Shown here: in pieces, positions 18,573-26,656 of the stretch
How positions within the stretch are numbered: the stretch's first letter is position 1
Layout: each line of letters begins with the position of its first letter
Source of the DNA: Alsobacter sp045348435
GTDB taxonomy: Bacteria; Pseudomonadota; Alphaproteobacteria; Rhizobiales; Beijerinckiaceae
Assembly (NCBI RefSeq): GCF_045348435.1
Contig: NZ_CP157484.1
Span: 5,332,001-5,396,000, forward strand
DNA length: 64,000 nt
Direction: 5' to 3'
Notes under the pieces: model-generated
What the model saw: only the letters and a program-made list of their open reading frames with translations
Database searches by the model: none
What the model was told of the DNA's origin: nothing
Position numbers and translations under genes: made by a program

Positions 18573-18624
18573 GGGCTCTGCGCGTTAACCAATATTCGCA
18601 GGGCCCGTCCGTGAGGACTCCTCA
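18573..18624 (+). promoter_or_regulatory. Structured leader or operator upstream of the cytochrome b gene
   Basis: GGGCTCTGCG (18573-18582) pairs with CGCAGGGCCC (18597-18606) over ten positions with one G-U, around a 14-base loop holding GTTAACCAATATT. Directly after it comes the perfect 13-base dyad TGAGGACTCCTCA (18612-18624). The two lie in the 323-base divergent gap, which otherwise shows no gene. They could be a leader-RNA switch, a regulator site, or both. Confidence 0.5.
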
Positions 18625-18737
18625 TGGTAAAGAAAACGTTCTAGATTAACGCCAATAAGCGGACTTCAGGGCAGCGTCGTTGAGAAGTTAAACTTGGCCG
18701 CGCCGAGCGCGCCGCCATGCCTTGGAGCGGTATGCAT

Positions 18738-20489
18738 ATGAACCAAGTCATTCAGCCCCGAGAGATCGCCGAAGCCCAGCGTGTCAAAGACGCAGCTGCG
18801 GGCGGTTCCGCCCCGGTGCGGGCCAAGCCGCGTTCGGATGTCGGCACCATCGTGCTGCACTGGGCGACCGCGGCGGCGGTGGTGGTCAGCCTCGCCACGG
18901 GCCTGCGCATCGGCGGGGACGGGCTCGATTCGGTCGTCGGCCGCGCGCTCTGGTCGGTCCTGCCCCAAGGCGAGGTGTGGACCTGGCACTTCGTCGGCAG
19001 TCTGGCGCTGTTCTTCTGCGCCACCGCCTATGCGGTCTACATGGCGCGGGCGGGCCTGATGCAGCGCATCGCGCCGTCGCGCATGCGCGTCCTGACCATG
19101 CCGGCCTCCGCGCGGCTGCGCTGGAACGCCGTCAACGTGGTGCTGCACTGGGCGATCTACGCCATCCTGGCGGCCCTTACGGCGACCGGCGTCGCCATGT
19201 ATCTGGGCTTTGGCGATTGGGTGGTCACCGTTCACGGCCTCCTGGCCACGGTCACGCTCGTCTATATCGGCGTGCACGTCTTCACCCACTTCATGTATGG
19301 CGGCCTCGACCAGCTGCTCCGCCTGTTCAAGCCGAGCCCGCTGGCCAGGACGGCCGCCGCCCGGCCCCGGCCTTTCGTGGTCGCGGCCTTCGCCGGCCTG
19401 CCGATCGCCTTCGGGGTCGCGGCCCTCGACTACGGAACCCGCGACGCCCTCACCGTGGCGCATGTCGCGACGCCGCCCACGGCGGACGGCAAGCTGGACG
19501 ACGCCGCCTGGGCCAACGCCCGGCCGGTGCGGGTGCGGACGGAGCAGGGCGCCAATCTGGGCGGGACCGGAACCTCCACCGTCGAGGTGCGGGCGGTCGA
19601 GGACGGTCGAAAGATCTACTTCGCCTTCCGGTGGGAGGATCCGACGCGCTCGCAGATGCGGCTGCCCCTGGTCAAGCGCGAGGACGGCTGGCGCATGATC
19701 GGCTCGAAGGCCGACACGGCGGACGTGATCGACTTCTACGAGGACAAGCTCGCCGTCCTGTTCACGCGCTCGGACGCCTTCGGCAATGGCGGCTCGACCC
19801 ATATGGGCCCCGACCCGTTGCCCGGCCAGCCCAAGCCCGTCCACGGCCGCGGCTACCACTACACCACCGACGGCCTCTACGCCGACGTGTGGCAGTGGAA
19901 GGCGTCCCGCGGCGGTCTCCTGGGCCGCGTCGACGACATGTATTTCGGCCCGCCAAACGAGGCGAACGAGGCCATGAAGGCCGGCAAGGCGCGCTATCAG
20001 GCCGGCTATGACAGCGATCCGGGCACCAGCTTCTACGTCTACAATTACAAGTCCGAAGCGCCGGGCGGATATCGCGGGCCGGTCACGCTGAGCAAGCTGC
20101 CCAAGGACTATGCGGCGACCGTCAAGGCGATGGGGACGCTCCACCTCGACCTCAACAAGAGCAACGACGAGGGCTCGCGCTGGTGGATGACCGAGGACGA
20201 GGTCGTTCCCTACAGCAAGGAGGCCGACGACAAGATCCCGGTCGGGACCGTGATCCCGGGCGTGCTGATCCAGGGCCAGTATTCGGGAGACCGGGCGGAC
20301 CTCATGGGCGCCGCCCAGTGGAAAGACGGCTACTGGACCCTGGAGACCAGCCGCGTCCTCGACACCGGCAGCAAATATGACATCCCGTTCAAGAAGGGAG
20401 AGCCGATCTACATGTATGTCTCGGTCTTCGATCACACCCAGACCCGCCACACCCGGCACATGAGGCCGATCGTGATCGCGCTGCCCTGA
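18738..20489 (+). CDS. Membrane cytochrome b fused to an ethylbenzene-dehydrogenase-like heme domain
   Basis: Protein of 583 residues in two parts. Residues about 30-200 are a cytochrome b561-like four-helix domain with two LHW motifs (TIVLHWATAA, NVVLHWAIYA) and further His in WTWHFVG, TVHGLL and GVHVFTHF as heme ligands. A fifth helix (about 218-236) leads to a periplasmic domain (about 245-583) of the ethylbenzene-dehydrogenase gamma / DOMON-like heme family: ATPPTADGKLDDAAWANARPV, then IYFAFRWEDPTRSQMRLP and LETSRVLDTG. Of several close ATGs, 18738 has a GGAGCGG site at the right distance. The next gene encodes a matching NAD(P)H reductase. Likely role: carrying electrons across the inner membrane to a periplasmic acceptor; substrate unknown. 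Confidence 0.85.
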   Translation: MNQVIQPREIAEAQRVKDAAAGGSAPVRAKPRSDVGTIVLHWATAAAVVVSLATGLRIGGDGLDSVVGRALWSVLPQGEVWTWHFVGSLALFFCATAYAVYMARAGLMQRIAPSRMRVLTMPASARLRWNAVNVVLHWAIYAILAALTATGVAMYLGFGDWVVTVHGLLATVTLVYIGVHVFTHFMYGGLDQLLRLFKPSPLARTAAARPRPFVVAAFAGLPIAFGVAALDYGTRDALTVAHVATPPTADGKLDDAAWANARPVRVRTEQGANLGGTGTSTVEVRAVEDGRKIYFAFRWEDPTRSQMRLPLVKREDGWRMIGSKADTADVIDFYEDKLAVLFTRSDAFGNGGSTHMGPDPLPGQPKPVHGRGYHYTTDGLYADVWQWKASRGGLLGRVDDMYFGPPNEANEAMKAGKARYQAGYDSDPGTSFYVYNYKSEAPGGYRGPVTLSKLPKDYAATVKAMGTLHLDLNKSNDEGSRWWMTEDEVVPYSKEADDKIPVGTVIPGVLIQGQYSGDRADLMGAAQWKDGYWTLETSRVLDTGSKYDIPFKKGEPIYMYVSVFDHTQTRHTRHMRPIVIALP

Positions 20490-20586
20490 CGCCCAGAACG
20501 ATGCGGGACCGGCGGCGCGCCGGTCCCCTCCCTCGACCCCAAACGTTAAGACCCGGGAGCGTGTCCCGCTCTCCGAAGGAGGATGC

Positions 20587-21642
20587 ATGTCTTCGAAGTG
20601 CCAGCTCACCATCAACGGCAAGAGCGTCTCCGCCCTGGTCGGCGCCACCGTCCTGGACGCCGCCCTGGCGGCCCGCATCGCGATGCCGCATGATTGCTGC
20701 ACGGGGCAGTGCGACAGCTGCCGCGTGACCGTGGAGGGCGGCGTCGACGACCATGGCACCCGCGAAGGCGCGACCGTGCTGGGCTGCCAGGCGACCCTGA
20801 CCGGGCACGCGTCCATCACCTTCGAGGAAGCGCCCGCCGTCGGCGCCCGCATGGCGAGCGTCTCTTCCATCCGGCCGCTCTCGCCCGACATCGACGAGGT
20901 GACGCTGGAGCTCAACAGCCCGCTCCGCTACCTGCCCGGCCAATATGTGAAGCTGTCCTTCAAGGGCCTTCCCGAGCGCGACTACAGCCCGACGCTGGGA
21001 CTGGGCGGCGAGGCGGACGTGAACCGCCTGTATTTCCACGTCCGGCGCTACCCCATGGGCCGCTTCTCCTCCGCGATCGGCCAGGCCATCAAGGTCGGCT
21101 CGCGGCTGAAGGTGCGCGGTCCCTACGGCCATGCCTGGCTGCGGCAGGGGACCGGCCCGCTGGTGCTGGTGGCGAGCGGCACGGGTTTCGCGCCGATCTG
21201 GTCGATCGCGGTCGCGGCCCGGCTCGGCCAGCCCGACCGGCCCATCACGGTGATCGCCGGCGCCCGCGATCCGGCCGACCTCTACATGCGCCAGGCCTTC
21301 GCCTGGCTGTCGGCCCGCGGCGTCCGGTACCTCACGCTGACCACGAGCGGCGGCCCGGCCTTCGCCGACATGCGCGCCGGTCGCCCGACAGACGCGCTTC
21401 CGGCGCTCGGTCCCGACCACACCGTCTATGCGGCGGGCGCGCCCGCCATGGTGGCGGCGGTCAAGCGCATCGCCCAGGACGCCGGGGCGGTCTGCTATGC
21501 GGATCCGTTCGTCATGAACGAGACCCCCGCGTCGCTGACGCAGAAGCTCGGCCGCTTCTTCCAGATGACGAATTGGGGATCGCGGTCCGGCGAACCGGGC
21601 GCGGCCGCTACGCCGCGGCCACTTCGGTCAGGAACGATTTGA
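20587..21642 (+). CDS. Ferredoxin-NAD(P)H reductase with N-terminal 2Fe-2S domain
   Basis: Cytoplasmic electron-transfer protein of 351 residues. A plant-type 2Fe-2S ferredoxin domain (about 1-90) binds its cluster through CCTGQCDSC, using the C-x4-C-x2-C spacing, and the Cys of LGCQA. An FAD-binding domain follows (RDYSPT in place of RxYS, about 137-142) and an NAD-binding domain with VASGTGFAPIWSI (about 197-209). The layout is that of phenol hydroxylase or CDP-6-deoxyglucose reductase type reductases. It starts 97 bases after the cytochrome gene with an AAGGAGG site, so the pair probably forms an NADH to heme electron chain. The last 35 bases overlap the end of the convergent chemoreceptor gene. 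Confidence 0.9.
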   Translation: MSSKCQLTINGKSVSALVGATVLDAALAARIAMPHDCCTGQCDSCRVTVEGGVDDHGTREGATVLGCQATLTGHASITFEEAPAVGARMASVSSIRPLSPDIDEVTLELNSPLRYLPGQYVKLSFKGLPERDYSPTLGLGGEADVNRLYFHVRRYPMGRFSSAIGQAIKVGSRLKVRGPYGHAWLRQGTGPLVLVASGTGFAPIWSIAVAARLGQPDRPITVIAGARDPADLYMRQAFAWLSARGVRYLTLTTSGGPAFADMRAGRPTDALPALGPDHTVYAAGAPAMVAAVKRIAQDAGAVCYADPFVMNETPASLTQKLGRFFQMTNWGSRSGEPGAAATPRPLRSGTI

Positions 21643-23647
21643 CCGCGATGTCCATCTGCTTGGCCTCTTCGGCCATGCGGGCTGCCATCGCCACCATGTC
21701 GACCGTAGCGTCGCGGGCGTTCTCGACCGTGGAGCTCAGATTCTCGACGCTGGCGCAGAGCGCGCCGGTGCCCTCGAAGGCGGAGGAGACGCTCTCGGCG
21801 ATCTGCTCGGTCGCCTGAGACTGGTCGGCGACGACGTGCCGGATCGTGGTGGTCTCGGCCAGCACGTCCGAGAAGGACTGGGCGATCATGTCGATCGACC
21901 GGACCGCGTCGTTGGTGGCCTCCTGGATGGCGGCCACTTTGCCGGCGATCACCTCGGTCGCCTTGCCGGTCTCGCCGGCGAGGGCCTTGACCTCGTTGGC
22001 CACCACCGCGAAGCCGCGCCCCGCCTCGCCCGCCCGCGCCGCTTCAATGGTGGCGTTCAGGGCCAGCAGGTTGGTCTGGGCCGCGATGCCCTCGATCATC
22101 CGCACCACCGCGCCGATCTGGCTGGCGGCCTCCAGCAGCCCGCCCACCTTGCGGGTGGCCACCAGGGCCGTGTCGTTGCCGCGCACGATAACCTCGGCCG
22201 CGAGGCTGACCTTGTCGGAGACGCTGCGGATCGCGGTGCTGAGCTGCCCCGTGGCGGCGTCCACCACCATCACGGACGACGTCGTCTGCTTGGACGCCCG
22301 GACGGTCGAGCTCGCCTCGTCCTTGGCGTGGCGGGAGATGCCGTCCAGCCCCTGCGCCGAGGCGTTCATGGAGCTGACGCAATCCTGCACGCTGCGCAGG
22401 ACGGAGCGCATCGTCGCATCGAAGCGCTGGATCGCGGCGTCCAGCGCCGCGCTGCGTCGGCGCACCGCCTCCGCCCCGGCCACGTCCGAGCGCAGCTTGT
22501 CGCGCTCCTCCATGGAGTGCTGCAGCAGCAGCACGGCCCGCGCGATGGCCCCGATCTCGTCCCGGCGCTCGGATCCGGTGACCTCGGCCCGCCAGTCGCC
22601 CTGCGCCACCGCCACGACCGCGCCGGTGATTTGCGAGATCGCCCGGCTGACGCGCCTGGACACCATGAGGGCCAGTCCGCCGACGAGCCCCAGGGCCAGC
22701 AGGCCGGCCGCGACCAGCCACGCCTTGAGATCGGCCGCATGGGCCTCGCCGATCCGCACCGTCTGGTCGCGCAGGGCGTAGACCTCGCCGCGCGGCGCCA
22801 GGGCGCAGACCCGGACGTCCTTCATGATGTCGACGCAGTTGGCCACGAAGCGGCCGCTCTCGCTCTCCAGCAGGGTGGTCTCGGGCATGCGGCGCAGGCG
22901 CAGGCCCACATTGGGCGCGCCCGACACCGACACGGCCTCGCCGCCGACCTGGATCAGCACGGCCGAGCCGGTAAGCCGGGCGAAATCCTCCAGCACGGCC
23001 TCGGACGGCTTGATGCTGCGCAGCCCGACCAGGGCCGCGACCGTTTCGCCGAAGTCGTCGAAGACCGGCTCCACGAACGCCATCGTGAGGACCGAGGTGG
23101 ACCCGATGTCCAGCTTGGCGGCCATGTCGGCCTCGATCCAGACGAGGTCCTGCCAGGTCGTCGGCATGGAGCGGTCGTTCGACGCCATGATGGAGCTGAC
23201 GCGGGCCAGAACCGGGCTGGCGCGCAGCGCCTGGTCCATCTGCACCAGGTCGGCGCGCTTCGACGACGTCCCGATCACCCGCGACTTCAGGTCGATGACG
23301 GCGATCATGTCCAGGTTCGCGGCGCGGACGGCGGCGTCCAGCGGCTCGCTCATGGCGACGACGTTGCGCGACTGGATGGCGCGGAAGATGTCGACCCGCT
23401 GGGCCACCACGCCCAGCCGCCGGGCCGCGTCGCGCTGCAGCGTGTCGAGCCGCGCCTTCGACAGGTTCGCCTCGGCCCGCAGCGTCTCCGCCAGCTTGGC
23501 GACCGACAAGCGGGCCAGCTCCTGCGACTGTTCGCTGAGCCCCCGCTCGACCCGGATCAGCGTGCCGCCCACGAGCGCGACGAGCGCGACGCTCGTGGCG
23601 ATGAGCATCACGCTGATCAGTTTCGCGCTGAGGGAGCGGAACAGCAT
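21608..23647 (-). CDS. Methyl-accepting chemotaxis protein
   Basis: Transmembrane chemoreceptor of 679 residues. TM1 is at about 9-31, a large periplasmic sensor at 32-305, TM2 at about 310-332, then a HAMP domain (VSRRVSRAISQITGAVVAVAQGDW) and a coiled-coil signalling domain whose hairpin tip reads IEGIAAQTNLLALNATIEAARAGEAGRGFAVVANEVKALA. No NWETF-type CheR tether is at the C-terminus. The periplasmic part has two weak repeats and looks like a double-CACHE-type sensor, but I cannot prove that. It follows the binding-protein gene by 4 bases, suggesting that protein presents a ligand to it. Confidence 0.93.
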   Translation of the reverse strand: MLFRSLSAKLISVMLIATSVALVALVGGTLIRVERGLSEQSQELARLSVAKLAETLRAEANLSKARLDTLQRDAARRLGVVAQRVDIFRAIQSRNVVAMSEPLDAAVRAANLDMIAVIDLKSRVIGTSSKRADLVQMDQALRASPVLARVSSIMASNDRSMPTTWQDLVWIEADMAAKLDIGSTSVLTMAFVEPVFDDFGETVAALVGLRSIKPSEAVLEDFARLTGSAVLIQVGGEAVSVSGAPNVGLRLRRMPETTLLESESGRFVANCVDIMKDVRVCALAPRGEVYALRDQTVRIGEAHAADLKAWLVAAGLLALGLVGGLALMVSRRVSRAISQITGAVVAVAQGDWRAEVTGSERRDEIGAIARAVLLLQHSMEERDKLRSDVAGAEAVRRRSAALDAAIQRFDATMRSVLRSVQDCVSSMNASAQGLDGISRHAKDEASSTVRASKQTTSSVMVVDAATGQLSTAIRSVSDKVSLAAEVIVRGNDTALVATRKVGGLLEAASQIGAVVRMIEGIAAQTNLLALNATIEAARAGEAGRGFAVVANEVKALAGETGKATEVIAGKVAAIQEATNDAVRSIDMIAQSFSDVLAETTTIRHVVADQSQATEQIAESVSSAFEGTGALCASVENLSSTVENARDATVDMVAMAARMAEEAKQMDIAVKSFLTEVAAA

Positions 23648-23651
23648 CCTG

Positions 23652-24458
23652 CTATTGCGCCACGGGCACGCCGCCCAGGTCGTTCACCACCTGCTTGGCC
23701 TTGTCGCTGGAGGCGAACTGGATGAAGGCCTTGGCGTCCGTCGTGACGGTCTGGGGCTTGTGGATCAGGCCGACCACAACGGCGCTCGGATAGTCCGGGG
23801 CGGTGGGCGCCTTTCCGTCGATGCTCAGCACGACGACGCTGTCCTTCAGGGCGGACGAGAACGGTCCGAAGCCGACGGCGCCTTCCACGGCGCGGACGGT
23901 CTCGACCGCCTCCTGGGTGGTCGTGGCGGTCTTCGACTTGCCGGTCAGGACGAGGTCTTTCCAGCCCGGCATGGAGGCGCGCAGCACGCCCAGCGTGCTG
24001 TCGCCGTCCTCGCGGCGGACCACCTTGATCTTCAGGTCGGCGCCGCCGACCTCCTGCCAGTTGGTCACCGCGCCGGAATAGATGTCGGCGATCTGCTTGC
24101 TGGTCAGCGCCGTCACCTTGGCGTCCGCATGGACGAAGAAGGCCGACGGGATCTTGACGATCGGCGTCAGCACCAGGCCCTGAGACTTCTCGGCGTCCGA
24201 CAGCGGCCGGGCCACGCGGCCGACGACCTCCTGGTCGGTCGAGACCGCCACCACGGCGCCGCCCGAACCGATGCTCGGCGGCACCTTCACGGCCACGGCC
24301 GGATGGTCGGCCGAGAAGGCCGCGCCCACCGCCTTGAGGATCTCGATGCCGTCGCCCGTTCCGGGCACGGTCAGGTCTGCGCTATGCCCTGGCGCCACAA
24401 GGGCCGGGGTGAAGGCCGCCGCGATCGCGCCGGCAAGGAGGATACGAGGAAAGGTCAT
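23652..24458 (-). CDS. PstS-like periplasmic substrate-binding protein
   Basis: Exported protein of 268 residues with a signal peptide ending near APGHSADL (residue 27). The mature part has the phosphate-binding-protein pattern GTGDGIEILKAVGAAF, IGSGGAVVAV, ALTSKQIADIYSGAVTNWQEVGG and REDGDSTLGVLRASM, so it is a class II periplasmic binding protein close to PstS, though no pst transporter genes follow. It is instead paired with a chemoreceptor gene 4 bases downstream. A role as ligand carrier for chemotaxis or redox/phosphate sensing is inference. Ligand could be phosphate, another oxyanion, or something else. Confidence 0.85.
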   Translation of the reverse strand: MTFPRILLAGAIAAAFTPALVAPGHSADLTVPGTGDGIEILKAVGAAFSADHPAVAVKVPPSIGSGGAVVAVSTDQEVVGRVARPLSDAEKSQGLVLTPIVKIPSAFFVHADAKVTALTSKQIADIYSGAVTNWQEVGGADLKIKVVRREDGDSTLGVLRASMPGWKDLVLTGKSKTATTTQEAVETVRAVEGAVGFGPFSSALKDSVVVLSIDGKAPTAPDYPSAVVVGLIHKPQTVTTDAKAFIQFASSDKAKQVVNDLGGVPVAQ

Positions 24459-24504
24459 GGAAGCCTCGGCTAGCCAATTCTTGCCGAAGCATAAGACCCT
24501 CTGA

Positions 24505-24759
24505 TTAAGAGAGCCTGAAAAGCGCCCTTATACCTGTCGTAAATGCAACCTGAGGCTGTAACGCCACGATGGGTTCGCCCGCCGACAACCAGTGAATGAG
24601 TTCGACCAGAGCCAGTCCCAGCGCGGCCCCGATGACGACGCCGGCCAGTCCCACGGCGACGGCCGCCAGCACGGGATGGGCCGCGACGCCCGCTTTCGGG
24701 AAATTCCTGAGGGAATACAGCGAGCCGGTCGGCATGGTCCGCTCCATCGACGGCCGCAC
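24505..24759 (-). CDS. Small membrane protein of unknown function
   Basis: Predicted protein of 84 residues, not recognised. It has one clear hydrophobic helix (about residues 30-55, AAVAVGLAGVVIGAALGLALVELI) and a short C-terminal tail with QPQVAF. The GTG start has AGGGAG seven bases before it; an ATG eight codons further in has GGAG and is the alternative start. The stop TAA lies 46 bases before the binding-protein start, so it could lead that operon. It is probably real because other frames here are broken or lack a start site, but there is no family match to confirm it. Confidence 0.5.
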   Translation of the reverse strand: MRPSMERTMPTGSLYSLRNFPKAGVAAHPVLAAVAVGLAGVVIGAALGLALVELIHWLSAGEPIVALQPQVAFTTGIRALFRLS

Positions 24760-24864
24760 GAGGCGGCTCCCTCACCCTGGCCTGACGCGGCGCCCCGGGG
24801 CGTGACGGATCGCACATCGCGCGGCGAAGGCGGACCCGGCGCGGGGCGCGTCAATTCACCACGG

Positions 24865-25560
24865 TCACGCGGCGGCGGCGGCGCGCCGGCGCGGCTTGGA
24901 CGGACGCATGCGGGCCCAGACCCGCCAGCCCAGCAGGGCGGCCAGCAGGACGGCGTAGATCACCGGCCAGGTGATGTCCCGCTTCACCAGCCACCAGTAA
25001 TGCACCACCCCCAGGATCGCGATGGCGTAGATGGCCTGGTGCAGCCGGGCCCAGCGGGGCCCGCCGAGGCGGCGCACCCATCCCTTGGTGGAGGTGACGG
25101 CCAGCGGCGTCATCAACACCAGGGCCGCGAAGCCCACGGTGACGAAGGGCCGCTTCAGGATGTCCTTGGCGATGGCGCCGGCTTCGAACACCATGTCGAA
25201 GCCCACATAGGCGAAGAGGTGGACGAACCCGTAGAAGAAGGCGAACAGCCCCAGCATGCGGCGGAACTTGATGGGCCAGTTCCAGCCGCTCAGCCGCCGC
25301 AGCGGCGTCACCGCCAGGGTGATGAGCAGGAAGTGCAGGCACCAGTCGCCCGTCGCGTGCTCGATGGTCTCGGCCGGATTGGCGCCGAGCATCTCCGGGT
25401 CGACGAACACGCCGTAGACCAGGCGCAGCGCCGGGATCAGCGCGGCGAGGAAGACGACCGGCTTGGCGATGCGCACCCAGTCCCGGCGCCGCGCCGACGC
25501 CGGCGGGGCGGCCCTGGCCGGAGCCGCGGCGCGGGACGGGGGCTTTTCCGTGACGGTCAT
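24865..25560 (-). CDS. msrQ: MsrQ, heme b membrane subunit of the MsrPQ methionine sulfoxide reductase
   Basis: Integral membrane protein of 231 residues with the ferric-reductase-like fold of YedZ/MsrQ: six helices between about 28 and 210 and the His ligands in TGDWCLHFLLITLAVTPLRR, YGFVHLFAYVGFD and LHQAIYAIAILGVVHYWWLVK. It passes electrons from the quinone pool or a flavin reductase to MsrP in the periplasm. The ATG shares its A with the stop of msrP (TGATG), which fixes the start and couples the two genes. An Ala/Arg-rich N-terminal lead of about 28 residues and a basic tail (KPRRRAAAAA) are additions to the core. Confidence 0.93.
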   Translation of the reverse strand: MTVTEKPPSRAAAPARAAPPASARRRDWVRIAKPVVFLAALIPALRLVYGVFVDPEMLGANPAETIEHATGDWCLHFLLITLAVTPLRRLSGWNWPIKFRRMLGLFAFFYGFVHLFAYVGFDMVFEAGAIAKDILKRPFVTVGFAALVLMTPLAVTSTKGWVRRLGGPRWARLHQAIYAIAILGVVHYWWLVKRDITWPVIYAVLLAALLGWRVWARMRPSKPRRRAAAAA

Positions 25561-26507
25561 CAGTGGTCGATCTTCAGATCCATGCCCGCATACAGCGAGG
25601 CGACCTGGTCCGCGTAGCCGTTGAAGAGCTCGGTCTGCCGGCTGGCGAAGAGCGCCGGCAGCAGCCGTTCGCGCTTCTGGCTCCAGCGCGGGTGGTCCAC
25701 GTCCGGGTTCACGTTGGAGTAGAAGCCGTATTCGTTGGCGGCGGCCTTGTTCCAGGCCGTCCCCGGCTGCTGCTCGACGAACTCGATCTTCACGATCGAT
25801 TTCACGCTCTTGTAGCCGTATTTCCACGGCGTCACGATCCGCACCGGGGCGCCGTTCTGGTTGGTGAGGGTCTCCCCATAGGCGCCCACCGTCAGCAGCG
25901 TGAGCGGGTGCATGGCCTCGTCGATGCGCAGGCCCTCCACATAGGGCCAGTCCAGCACCGGGATGCGCAGGCCCGGCATGGTCTCCGGCTGCATCACGGT
26001 GGTGAACTTGACGTATTTGGCCTTGCTGGTCGGCCCCACTCGCTTGGCCAGCTCGTTGAATTCGAGCCCCACCCAGGGCACCACCATGGACCACGCCTCG
26101 ACGCAGCGGAACCGGTAGACCCGCTCCTGCAGCGACATCTTGAGGATGTCCTCGATGCCGATGGTCATCGGCTTCTCGACCTCGCCGCCGATCTCGATGG
26201 TCCAGGGACGGGTTTTCATCTGGTCGGCGGACGCCGCCGGGTCGTATTTGCCCGTGCCGAACTCGTAGTAGTTGTTGTAGCCCGTCACGATCTTCTTGGT
26301 CGTGGGCTCGGCGTTGACGCTGAACTTGGCGTTGCGCGGCGCATCGAGCTTGTCCAGCGCGGGGGCCGCCGCGAAGGCCGGCGCGGGCAACCCCATGGCG
26401 GCGGCCGCCCCGAGCCCCGCCGCGGACTGCACGAAGCGCCGGCGGTCGAGGAACACGTCGCGGGGCGTGATCTGCGAAGGAGCGATGGTGGGATAGCGGA
26501 ACGACAT
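25560..26507 (-). CDS. msrP: MsrP, molybdopterin catalytic subunit of periplasmic methionine sulfoxide reductase
   Basis: Periplasmic enzyme of 315 residues that repairs oxidised methionine in envelope proteins. A twin-arginine signal (LDRRRFVQSAAGLGAAAAMG, about 21-40) is followed by the sulfite-oxidase fold. The Mo-binding Cys is in VYRFRCVEAWSMVVPWVG, and the FTTVMQPETMPG and APVRIVTPWKYGYKSVKSIVKIEF segments are typical of YedY/MsrP. The ATG chosen has GGAGAA 6 bases upstream; an ATG six codons earlier lacks a site. It is the first gene of the msrPQ pair. Confidence 0.95.
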   Translation of the reverse strand: MSFRYPTIAPSQITPRDVFLDRRRFVQSAAGLGAAAAMGLPAPAFAAAPALDKLDAPRNAKFSVNAEPTTKKIVTGYNNYYEFGTGKYDPAASADQMKTRPWTIEIGGEVEKPMTIGIEDILKMSLQERVYRFRCVEAWSMVVPWVGLEFNELAKRVGPTSKAKYVKFTTVMQPETMPGLRIPVLDWPYVEGLRIDEAMHPLTLLTVGAYGETLTNQNGAPVRIVTPWKYGYKSVKSIVKIEFVEQQPGTAWNKAAANEYGFYSNVNPDVDHPRWSQKRERLLPALFASRQTELFNGYADQVASLYAGMDLKIDH

Positions 26508-26656
26508 CTGGGTTCTCCGACGCACAAGGCGGGCGATGGCGGCGAGCGCGCCCTGAGCCCATGGCAGATCGGGCTTGCGCGGTCGCAGTCAAGCGCCGTG
26601 CGGCGATCACGACAACTCACGATCCCGCGTGAGGCCCGGCGCCGGGAGGGGTCCGG

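Noticed and set aside
23652..24458. pstS of a phosphate importer
   Set aside because: No pstCAB or phoU genes follow; the partner is a chemoreceptor, so the transporter role is not supported.
24498..24512. TGATTAAGA shared with the cytochrome promoter region as a common regulator site
   Set aside because: Here it includes the TAA stop of the small membrane protein gene; a nine-base match in AT-rich DNA is weak.
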